The notes beneath the pieces are model-generated. The model searched no databases. It was not told where the DNA came from and worked only from the letters and a program-made list of their open reading frames with translations. From assembly GCF_001545155.1 (NCBI RefSeq), contig NZ_CP014226.1, positions 3,874,228-3,887,152 on the forward strand: DNA of 12,925 nt. Reading direction: 5' to 3'. Source of the stretch: Halomonas chromatireducens (lineage in GTDB: Bacteria; Pseudomonadota; Gammaproteobacteria; Pseudomonadales; Halomonadaceae). Positions 1 to 6,009 of this stretch are shown in pieces. Position 1 is the first letter of the stretch, and each line of letters begins with the position of its first letter. The position numbers and the translations under genes were made by a program.

Positions 1-116
1 TTCTTCGCTATGTCATTGCCGACCAACCTGAAAAAATATTTTCTTTCGTAAATGGCATGAAAATTGGATTTCTTTTGGTGTCCGTCTGTTCCATTTGACA
101 CCCATAGAGGTCTTTA
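1..116. other. AT-rich segment abutting truncated fliD; origin unknown
   Basis: This stretch is visibly richer in A and T than the GC-rich DNA that follows, and it does not continue fliD. It contains a short inverted repeat, GGTGTC at about 86-91 with GACACC at about 106-111 separated by 14 bases, which could belong to an insertion-sequence end but matches no family I can name. Short open frames cross it (one runs from position 3 to about 101 on the plus strand, open at the edge), and none gives a recognisable protein. It may be the end of an inserted element or an unrelated sequence joined by assembly. No gene can be supported here. Confidence 0.4.
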
Positions 117-1103
117 TCATGCACCCTGCCCCACACCGCCGGCCAGGTCGGCACGCAGCCGCGACTCCACGGTACGCAAGGCGCTGTCGCCGAGCAGTTC
201 GCCGGCTTGCCCCGTTTCGCTGTCGAAGGCGGTCAGCTCGCCGGTGGTGCCCTTGAAGCTGTTGTAGGCCTCGACGAAGCCGGCCACCGCCTCACGCACC
301 GCACGGGTGTCGCGCTCGACGTTGACGGTGCTGCTGCCCTCCTGGGTCAGGCTGAGGGTGACATCCTGAATCGCGCCTTCAACCTGGTTGGAGGCGCTGG
401 TGATCTCGATACCGTTGACGGTCAGCTGGGCATCATTGCCAATGTTGTCGACGGCTGTCGCTGTGTCGCTGAAGCCCACCCCGTCTGCCAGGGTAACGTC
501 GCCCCAGTCCATGCCGGTGATGGAGGCTTCCCGGCCGGTCTCGTTAGACATCAGTGCCAGGCGGTAACCGTAGCCATCGTTGACGATAGAAGCGCTGACC
601 CCGGTCTGTTCGGCATTGATGGCGTCACGGATATCCGCGAGCGTGCTGTCGGCGGCGATACTGATTGGCAAGCTCTCCCCGCCTTCGTTGTCGGCATGAG
701 CGAACTGCAGCTGCAACTCACCGCCACCGCTCACCACAACGTCATCCAGCGTCTGGATGCCTTCCAGCCGCGCCGTGGCATAGCTGCCGGCGGAGGCCAG
801 GGTCTGAACTTCGACATCGTAGCGCCCAGGGGAAGCGTCGGAGCCGGCGGCAGCCTGTACCGCTTCGCCGCTGACGTCGGCTGAGAGGCTCTGGAAGAGG
901 GAAGGATCGTTCAGGGCACTCACCGCACCCTGGAAGCCAGACAGTGCGCCCTGTAATTCGCCGTAGGCCGAGAGTTGCACCTGCTGGGACTCGATCTGCT
1001 GCTCGATGGGTTCGAGTTTACCGCGTTCGGCGTCGTTGAGCTGGTCCAGTAGACCGTTGAGGTCCAGGCCGGAGCCAATGCCGAGGGAGGAGATGCTGGC
1101 CAT
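117..1103 (-). CDS. fliD: Flagellar hook-associated protein 2 (filament cap), C-terminally truncated
   Basis: FliD caps the growing flagellar filament outside the cell and guides folding of exported flagellin. The 328-residue product starts with the typical FliD opening (Met-Ala-Ser-Ile-Ser-Ser-Leu-Gly-Ile-Gly-Ser-Gly-Leu-Asp), has the FliD_N domain over about residues 5-105, and enters FliD_C from about residue 225. Family members are usually about 450 residues or more, so roughly the last third is missing, including the C-terminal helical region used for cap assembly. The frame stops at a TGA exactly where the sequence becomes AT-rich and loses FliD similarity, so the stop belongs to the joined sequence. 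The ATG at 1103 has only a weak ribosome site (AAGG about 10 bases upstream) but gives the family N-terminus, and a sigma-28 promoter lies about 75 bp upstream. If the join is real, the gene is probably non-functional; otherwise it is an intact fliD cut by a bad join. Confidence 0.9.
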   Translation of the reverse strand: MASISSLGIGSGLDLNGLLDQLNDAERGKLEPIEQQIESQQVQLSAYGELQGALSGFQGAVSALNDPSLFQSLSADVSGEAVQAAAGSDASPGRYDVEVQTLASAGSYATARLEGIQTLDDVVVSGGGELQLQFAHADNEGGESLPISIAADSTLADIRDAINAEQTGVSASIVNDGYGYRLALMSNETGREASITGMDWGDVTLADGVGFSDTATAVDNIGNDAQLTVNGIEITSASNQVEGAIQDVTLSLTQEGSSTVNVERDTRAVREAVAGFVEAYNSFKGTTGELTAFDSETGQAGELLGDSALRTVESRLRADLAGGVGQGA

Positions 1104-1177
1104 GAGAAACTGCCTTGTGCCGATGAATTCGGGTGCCGCGCATGAATCGCTCGCTTGGCACCTTCCTTTGTTATCTC

Positions 1178-1204
1178 ACATCGGCAACCGATAGAAAAAC
1201 TTTA
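1178..1204 (-). promoter_or_regulatory. Sigma-28 (FliA) promoter of fliD
   Basis: On the minus strand the sequence reads TAAAGTTT, then 11 bases, then GCCGATGT. This matches the enterobacterial FliA consensus TAAAGTTT-N11-GCCGATAA at all bases except the last two of the -10 element. It lies about 75 bp before the fliD ATG and begins a few bases after the higA stop codon. The fit and the late flagellar identity of fliD make the call strong; transcription from it is inferred. Confidence 0.85.
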
Positions 1205-1210
1205 GGATGA

Positions 1211-1498
1211 TTATGCGGCATAGGGCCGAATACCATCGTAGCGCTGGCCACGCTTGGCTTGCTCGAGGTCATAGGCGTTCTGCAAGCGCAGCCAGTAGCC
1301 CTCGCTGGTGCCAAAGAAGCGAGACAGCCGGAGGTCGGTATCGGCAGTAATGGAACGTGCCCCACGTGCAATCTCGCCGATCCGGGTGGCAGGCACGCCA
1401 ATGGCTGTTGCCAAACCGTTCTTGGTCAGGCCCATCGGTTCGATGAAATCCTCAAGGAGAATGTCACCAGGGTGGATATTGGGCAGGCGCTGGGTCAT
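1211..1498 (-). CDS. higA: HigA-type antitoxin, XRE-family helix-turn-helix
   Basis: This 95-residue protein is a HigA/VapI-family antidote that would bind and neutralise the toxin encoded just upstream and repress the shared operon. The start resembles the family (Pro-x-Ile-His-Pro-Gly-Asp-Ile-Leu-Leu-Glu-Asp-Phe), followed by the HTH at about residues 24-52 and the family pattern around Phe-Gly-Thr-Ser-Glu-Gly-Tyr-Trp-Leu-Arg-Leu-Gln (residues 62-73). The ATG lies 9 bp after the toxin stop; a GGAGGT ribosome site (1502-1507) fills that gap. The toxin-first order is typical of higBA. Nothing resembling a terminator separates it from the fliD promoter. Family assignment is firm; activity of the pair is inferred. 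Confidence 0.92.
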   Translation of the reverse strand: MTQRLPNIHPGDILLEDFIEPMGLTKNGLATAIGVPATRIGEIARGARSITADTDLRLSRFFGTSEGYWLRLQNAYDLEQAKRGQRYDGIRPYAA

Positions 1499-1507
1499 GA
1501 GACCTCC

Positions 1508-1789
1508 TCAGTGGTAATCGACAATTTCGACATCGTAGGCATTGCCTTCCTCGAAGCGAAAGCAAAGGCGCCATTGATCGTTGATGCGAATGCTGTACTG
1601 GCCCTCACGGTCGCCACGCAGCATTTCGAGACGATTGCCTGGAGGAATGCGAAGATCCTCTAATACGCTGGCCGCGTTGAGCTGGCGTAATTTCTTCAAT
1701 GCTGCGCGCTGCATATCCTGAGGCAGCTTGCGGGCCACTTGCCCATTGGCAATAGTTGCTGTCGCTCTATCCCTGTAGCTTTTAATCAC
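1508..1789 (-). CDS. higB: HigB/RelE-family toxin (plasmid maintenance killer type)
   Basis: HigB toxins are ribosome-dependent mRNA interferases of the RelE fold. The 93-residue protein begins Met(GTG)-Ile-Lys-Ser-Tyr-Arg-Asp, has a Leu-Arg-Ile-Pro-Pro-Gly-Asn-Arg-Leu-Glu motif, and ends Gln-Trp-Arg-Leu-Cys-Phe-Arg-Phe followed by Asp-Val-Glu-Ile-Val-Asp-Tyr-His, all characteristic of HigB. The frame is open further upstream, but I chose the GTG at 1789 because it gives the family N-terminus and usual length, has a GAGAGGA-like ribosome site about 10 bases before it, and lies downstream of a good promoter with operators that a longer start would overrun. It forms an operon with the antitoxin gene 9 bp downstream. 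No key part appears missing, so the toxin is probably intact. Confidence 0.9.
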   Translation of the reverse strand: MIKSYRDRATATIANGQVARKLPQDMQRAALKKLRQLNAASVLEDLRIPPGNRLEMLRGDREGQYSIRINDQWRLCFRFEEGNAYDVEIVDYH

Positions 1790-1814
1790 CGCTCGTCCTC
1801 TCTGACATGAGTCA

Positions 1815-1850
1815 AGCATAACGCACCGCGTTATATGACGCAATGCGTTA
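1815..1850 (-). promoter_or_regulatory. higBA promoter with two palindromic operators
   Basis: On the minus strand a -35-like TTGCGT (1838-1843) and a -10-like TATGCT (1815-1820) are separated by exactly 17 bp. Over them lie two related 15-bp palindromes: TAACGC-ATT-GCGTCA (1836-1850) covering the -35 element, and TAACGC-GGT-GCGTTA (1819-1833) covering the spacer and the edge of the -10 element. Their centres are 17 bp apart. This is the expected arrangement for autorepression by HigA or the HigBA complex. The palindromes are seen directly; their use by HigA is inferred. Confidence 0.78.
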
Positions 1851-1902
1851 ATGCTGCCTCCTTGCAGGTGATTGCAAGCAACGCCGTGATCCGAGGCCCC
1901 TC

Positions 1903-3237
1903 TTACCTGCTGCAAGCGCCGGAAGGTGCCTCCCTTTCACCCATAAACCGCGACTGGCGTGCCAGCCCCTGCCAGTCGGTTCGTTCACGCCACCGCTGAA
2001 GCCATTCGACCACCGCTTCCGGCGCCATTGGGCGGGCAATGCCATAGCCTTGGGCCAGCCGGCATCCTCGTCCCAGCAGTGCGTCGGCATGCTCCAGGGT
2101 TTCCACGCCTTCGGCCAGCAGCGCGCGGTCGAAGCGGCGAGCCATGTAGATCACACTCTCGACAATGGCCAGGTCGCTGGGGTCGGTGAGCATGTCGCGG
2201 ACGAAGCTCTTGTCGATCTTGATCATATCCACCGGCAGCTGGCGCAGGTACGTAAGGGAAGAGAAGCCGGTGCCAAAGTCGTCGATGGCCACCTCGATGC
2301 CCATGGCCTGACAGCGATCGATGGTATCCAACGCCGCCTTGATGTCGTGCATGGCGGCCGTTTCCACCACTTCGAGCTTGAGGCGGTCGGTGGTAATCCA
2401 GGGGTTGGCCGCCAGCAGGCCTTCCAGCCGTGGCACGAAGTCCGGGTTCAACAAGTGCGAGGGGCTGATATTGACGCTTACCGGCAGCACGAGACCCTGT
2501 TGCTGCCAGCAACCCAACTGCGTCAGCGCCTGCCGGAGCACCCATTCGCCCAGCGAGGTCTCCAGTTGGGTTCCCTCGGTCAATGGCAGGAAGCTATCGG
2601 GTGCCTTCAAGCCCTCCTTGGGGTGCTTCCAGCGTACCAGCGCTTCGAAACCAATCACCTCGGCGGTGGCCATGTCGATCTGGGGTTGGTAATGCAGGAT
2701 CAGTTCACCATTCTCTATCGCCCGCGCAAACCGACGACGCTTCACCTGGCGCTGCTGAACCAGGCGGTCCTGCCCCGGGTCGAATCGACTCACCGTGTTG
2801 CGGCCATTCTGCTTGGCCCGATACATCGCCTGCCTGGCATGGCGCAGCAGGCCATCGGCCTCGGCATGGTCATCGGGATAGCGGGACACCCCCAGGCTCG
2901 CGGTGATCGATACCCGCTCCCCTTCCAGCGAGAAGGGTTCGCTGATCACCGACAGCATCATCTGCAGGGCGGCATCGTCGGCTGCGTCATGAGTCAGCAG
3001 CACGAATTCGTCGCCACCGGCACGGACAACAACGCTGTCACCACCGACATATTGCGCGAGACGTAGCGCCAAGGCGTCGATCAGCCGGTCGGCGCCTTGA
3101 TGGCCCAGGCGGTTGTTGATCAACTTGAAATGGTCCACATCCAGCACGCAGACCGTCAGGCTCCCCTGGTCCTTGATCGCCCTGGCGAGCGCCTCGTTCA
3201 TCAACATCGATAGCTGAGTGCCGTCAAACGCGTACAT
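1903..3237 (-). CDS. GGDEF-EAL protein, probable c-di-GMP phosphodiesterase
   Basis: This 444-residue cytoplasmic protein consists almost entirely of a GGDEF domain (about 5-155) and an EAL domain (about 165-415), with no sensor domain or membrane segment. The EAL half has the full catalytic set: EAL at 198-200 with Arg202, Asn256, Glu289, Asp319-Asp320, Lys340, Glu376 in Glu-Gly-Val-Glu-Thr, and Gln396, so it should hydrolyse c-di-GMP. The GGDEF half keeps Gly-Gly-Asp-Glu-Phe at 74-78 but lacks an RxxD I-site, and its start does not show the usual Asp-x-Leu-Thr-Gly-Leu-x-Asn-Arg; it may be a GTP-binding regulatory domain or a weak cyclase. The start at 3237 has GGAGGT three bases upstream. 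It follows the PAS-PAS-GGDEF gene by 62 bp on the same strand, so a cyclase and a likely phosphodiesterase may be co-expressed. Confidence 0.93.
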   Translation of the reverse strand: MYAFDGTQLSMLMNEALARAIKDQGSLTVCVLDVDHFKLINNRLGHQGADRLIDALALRLAQYVGGDSVVVRAGGDEFVLLTHDAADDAALQMMLSVISEPFSLEGERVSITASLGVSRYPDDHAEADGLLRHARQAMYRAKQNGRNTVSRFDPGQDRLVQQRQVKRRRFARAIENGELILHYQPQIDMATAEVIGFEALVRWKHPKEGLKAPDSFLPLTEGTQLETSLGEWVLRQALTQLGCWQQQGLVLPVSVNISPSHLLNPDFVPRLEGLLAANPWITTDRLKLEVVETAAMHDIKAALDTIDRCQAMGIEVAIDDFGTGFSSLTYLRQLPVDMIKIDKSFVRDMLTDPSDLAIVESVIYMARRFDRALLAEGVETLEHADALLGRGCRLAQGYGIARPMAPEAVVEWLQRWRERTDWQGLARQSRFMGEREAPSGACSR

Positions 3238-3299
3238 CAGACCTCCGCCCCGTCATTTGCCACGGCAACCAGGGCAGTTGATCTCTCGCCTGTGATGAG

Positions 3300-4601
3300 T
3301 TACACCCGGTTGCGGCCACCCTGCTTGGCACGGTATAGCGCCCTGTCGGCCCGCATCAGCAGATCACGGGCCGTATCGCCTGGTTGGTAGAGGGTCAAGC
3401 CGATACTGATGGTGATGGCGCCGCCGGGCAACTCGGCGCTGGCCACGTCGCTGCGCAGCCGCTCCGCTAGCTGCAGGGCACCATTGAGCGGTGTTCCCGA
3501 CAGCAGCAGCGTGAACTCTTCGCCGCCCCAGCGTGCCAGCAGGTCGGTCTTGCGTAGCCTTCGCTGGACGCAATCGGTCAATGCAAAAAGCACGGCATCC
3601 CCGACATCATGACCATGGGTATCATTGACTGCCTTGAAGTGGTCGATATCGAACAGCATCATGGCGAACTCGCCGCCCTCCTTCTCGGCCAGTCTGACAG
3701 CAGTAATCAGGGAGCGGTCAAAGGCGCGTCGATTGGCGGCGCCGGTCAGGTGATCGCGGCTGGCTTCATGAACCAGCGCCTGCTCCACCTGCTTGCGCTC
3801 GGCGATATTGTGAAAAACCGACACGTAGTGGCGCACTTCGCCACTCTCACCCTTTACCGCAGTGATCGATTGCCACACCGGATAGATCTCGCCCCGCTTG
3901 TTACGATTCCAGATCTCCCCCTGCCAATGCCCCTTGACCGTCAGCGACTGCCAGAGCCCGGCATAAAAGCTGGCGTCGTGGCGCCCGGACTTGAACATGC
4001 GCGGCGTGTGGCCAACCACTTCATCGGCGGTATAGCCGGTAATATTGACGAAAGCCTGATTGACTCGCTCTATGCGCATCTCGGCGTTGGCGATCAGCGT
4101 GGCCTGTCCCGTTTCGAAGGCAGTCGCCAGCAGGCGCAGCTCCTCTTCCTGGCGCTTGCGTTCGGAAATATCCTCCTTGACGGTAATGAAGCTGATGACC
4201 TTGTCGTGCTCGTCCTTGATCGGCGTAATGACCTCATATTCCCAGTACTCCTCGCCGCACTTGCGACGGTTGAGCATCTCACCTCGCCAGATATTGCCCG
4301 CTTTCAGCGTCTGCCATAGCTCTCGGTAGGTCTCGGGTGAGGTCTTGCCGGACTTGATGAGCGAACACGTCTTGCCGATGAGCTCATCACGGCTGTAGCC
4401 GGTGATATCGACAAAGCGAAGGTTCACATAGAGCAGACGCCCGCTGGGATCGGTGATGGCAGTGGCCATGGGGCTATGTTCCACGGCGGTATAGAAATGC
4501 TTGAGCGATTGGACCAGCGTACCCGGCGAGCCACTTGCATCGATATGATCCCAGGCATCCGGTGAGGCGTCGCCTTCCGGAAACTCGTGTTGCTGCGTCA
4601 T
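3300..4601 (-). CDS. PAS-PAS-GGDEF diguanylate cyclase
   Basis: The 433-residue soluble protein should make c-di-GMP from two GTP. Two PAS domains cover about residues 33-148 and 155-270, then a GGDEF domain fills about 275-433. The active site reads Gly-Gly-Glu-Glu-Phe (359-363), and an Arg-Lys-Thr-Asp I-site (350-353) sits exactly five residues before it, so both synthesis and product inhibition look intact. Both PAS domains carry W-x-G followed by N-R-x-K-x-G, a pattern shared with the flavin-binding PAS domains of Aer and NifL, which suggests redox sensing. I prefer the ATG at 4601, preceded by GAGGA, over the in-frame ATG at 4616, which has no ribosome site. An FNR/Anr-type box lies about 145 bp upstream. 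Cyclase assignment is firm; the ligand is inferred. Confidence 0.93.
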   Translation of the reverse strand: MTQQHEFPEGDASPDAWDHIDASGSPGTLVQSLKHFYTAVEHSPMATAITDPSGRLLYVNLRFVDITGYSRDELIGKTCSLIKSGKTSPETYRELWQTLKAGNIWRGEMLNRRKCGEEYWEYEVITPIKDEHDKVISFITVKEDISERKRQEEELRLLATAFETGQATLIANAEMRIERVNQAFVNITGYTADEVVGHTPRMFKSGRHDASFYAGLWQSLTVKGHWQGEIWNRNKRGEIYPVWQSITAVKGESGEVRHYVSVFHNIAERKQVEQALVHEASRDHLTGAANRRAFDRSLITAVRLAEKEGGEFAMMLFDIDHFKAVNDTHGHDVGDAVLFALTDCVQRRLRKTDLLARWGGEEFTLLLSGTPLNGALQLAERLRSDVASAELPGGAITISIGLTLYQPGDTARDLLMRADRALYRAKQGGRNRV

Positions 4602-4745
4602 GCAAGGGGTCCTCATCCGGGTGTTGGCTCTGGGCTGGCCTGGTTCGTGTGCTGGATCAGACGTGGCGATGGGTGCCTATCAAGGTCGATGATAAGGCCA
4701 GTCACCAGGAATGTATAACTTCTGAAGAAGGAATTTTAAGTTTAC

Positions 4746-4759
4746 TTGATAGAAATCAA
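4746..4759 (-). promoter_or_regulatory. FNR/Anr-type binding site upstream of the PAS-PAS-GGDEF gene
   Basis: The sequence TTGAT-AGAA-ATCAA is a perfect match to the FNR/Anr consensus TTGAT-N4-ATCAA, inside an AT-rich intergenic stretch of about 200 bp. A -10-like TTATAC (4713-4718, minus strand) lies downstream. The spacing would centre the box near -46 rather than the class II position of -41.5, so activation geometry is uncertain. The same bases form a 6-bp hairpin (CTTGAT/ATCAAG), but in the minus direction no T-run follows, so it is a poor terminator for the upstream gene. Confidence 0.6.
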
Positions 4760-4806
4760 GTTTTGGGCGCATTTTTGGCCAGAAATTGCCAATAATTGTA
4801 CAAGAG

Positions 4807-5898
4807 CTAGCGTGAGTGGATGATCACTTCAACGCGCCGGTTCTGGGCTCGCCCCTCGGCACTGTCGTTGGGCGCCAGCGGACGGGTATCGGCCAGGCCC
4901 ACCGCGCGCAGGCGCTGGGTTTCCACGCCGGCCTGCTCCAGGGCATGCACGATGGCGATGGCACGGGCGCTGGATAGCACCCAGTTGGAGGGAAATTCAG
5001 GAGTCTGGATGGAGCGGCTGTCGGTATGCCCTTCCACCGCCACTTCGCCGTCATGGCGCTGGATGACTTCGACCAGCCGCTGTACCAGCGCCTGGCCATC
5101 CTCGGTCAGTTCAGCCTCGGCGGTGGGGAAGAGCCACTGATCCTCTACGCGCAGCTTGATGCCTTCGGCGACTCTGGACACCGCCACGCCTTCGAGATCC
5201 GGCAGGTAGGGAGCGGTTTCGACACGGGCTTCGAGCGCCCGCTGCAGCGCCAGCGAGCCGGCGATGGCCTCTGGCGCCACTTCGCGCACCCGCGACGGTG
5301 GACGGTCGGTGAGTACCAGCATGAAATCCGCCGGGCCAGCCGGCAGCTCGTCGTCGTCGTCGGAGAGCAGGGGCTGAGGCAGCGGTTGCTCAGCAACGGC
5401 GACTGCCGGGGGCACTCGCTCCACCCGCTGAGCGAGCAGTGCCAGCGGCGTGGGCGGTGCGACGAAAGCCGGACGCACCTCTCGTTCAGCTTCCCCCGCC
5501 AACAGCGCCAACAAGGGTGGTGCAGCGCTTGGTGGGGGCGGTGCCACTCGACGCGGCAAACCGGCGACACCTAGTGCGGCGGAAACCGCGAGGGGGCTAA
5601 GCTGGCCACTGGGGTAGGGAATTGGCGCGTGATTCGCCATCGCCCAGCGCAGTTCACCGGGCAGAGGTATGGCCATGGATTCCGGGGTATCGTCGGCGCC
5701 AGTCGTATCCGTGTCACGATTAGTGGCATAGGTGATGGTAAACAGCAGCACCATCAGGGCCACCAGCAGCGTCATGATGTCCAGGTAGCCGATCATCCAG
5801 GTACTGTCCTGATCGGAGTCGGCATGCGTCGCCATCAGCGATCCATGCCGCATGGGGCCACGATGATCGCTACCAGCGATGGAGTTCAATCGGGTCAT
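4807..5898 (-). CDS. MotB-like protein: transmembrane segment, Pro/Ala-rich linker, OmpA-like peptidoglycan-binding domain
   Basis: The 363-residue protein has a single membrane segment at about 36-58 containing Tyr-Leu-Asp-Ile-Met-Thr-Leu-Leu. Asp40 aligns with the ion-conducting Asp of MotB (Tyr-Ala-Asp-Phe-Met-Thr). A long Pro/Ala-rich periplasmic linker (about 65-235, with an acidic Asp-Asp-Asp-Asp-Glu patch near 180) leads to an OmpA/MotB domain (about 245-363) with Gly-His-Thr-Asp (290-293), a MotB-like Phe-Pro-Ser-Asn-Trp-x-Leu-Ser, and a closing Asn-Arg-Arg-Val-Glu-Val, the usual peptidoglycan-binding features. No MotA-like partner is present. The start is uncertain: ATGs at 5898, 5853 and 5835 are in frame and none has a convincing ribosome site. 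It lies between c-di-GMP genes, separated from the upstream one by a terminator. It may be a stator-like or cell-wall-anchored partner of signalling; the exact role is unknown. Confidence 0.85.
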   Translation of the reverse strand: MTRLNSIAGSDHRGPMRHGSLMATHADSDQDSTWMIGYLDIMTLLVALMVLLFTITYATNRDTDTTGADDTPESMAIPLPGELRWAMANHAPIPYPSGQLSPLAVSAALGVAGLPRRVAPPPPSAAPPLLALLAGEAEREVRPAFVAPPTPLALLAQRVERVPPAVAVAEQPLPQPLLSDDDDELPAGPADFMLVLTDRPPSRVREVAPEAIAGSLALQRALEARVETAPYLPDLEGVAVSRVAEGIKLRVEDQWLFPTAEAELTEDGQALVQRLVEVIQRHDGEVAVEGHTDSRSIQTPEFPSNWVLSSARAIAIVHALEQAGVETQRLRAVGLADTRPLAPNDSAEGRAQNRRVEVIIHSR

Positions 5899-5965
5899 CT
5901 GGACAGCCGGGTCGCCATGAGCAGGCTGCCTAGCCTAACCGCAGGGACGCTGAGATGAAACGGGG

Positions 5966-5987
5966 AAAAGCGCCAGCTTGTGGCGCT
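5966..5987 (-). terminator. Rho-independent terminator after the CBS-PAS-GGDEF-EAL gene
   Basis: On the minus strand AGCGCCA and TGGCGCT form a perfect 7-bp GC-rich stem around a 5-base loop, followed by a short T4 run and then C residues. It lies 23 bp past the stop of the 840-aa gene and before the MotB-like gene. The T-run is short, so readthrough is possible. Confidence 0.7.
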
Positions 5988-6009
5988 ACTTGCCGACAGC
6001 TTGGCAGGC

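Noticed and set aside
51..64. The 14-mer AAATGGCATGAAAA near position 51 recurs near 11939
   Set aside because: One short exact match in about 13 kb can arise by chance, and the flanks do not extend the match.
207..884. Plus-strand open frame of 225 codons opposite fliD
   Set aside because: It lies wholly antisense to a clear FliD frame in GC-rich DNA and resembles no protein family.
1861..1878. Inverted repeat CTTGCA/TGCAAG between higB and the GGDEF-EAL gene
   Set aside because: It has only a 6-bp stem and no T-run in either direction, so it is not a supportable terminator or operator.
2050..3066. Plus-strand open frame of 338 codons
   Set aside because: It is antisense to the GGDEF-EAL gene, whose catalytic motifs prove the minus frame; its composition is typical of a shadow frame.
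4745..4760. Hairpin CTTGAT/ATCAAG as terminator of the MotB-like gene
   Set aside because: In the direction of that gene no T-run follows; the sequence is better explained as an FNR/Anr box.
4807..5898. ZorB of a Zorya anti-phage system
   Set aside because: The MotB-like layout fits loosely, but no ZorA (MotA-like), ZorC, ZorD or ZorE is nearby; all neighbours are c-di-GMP genes.
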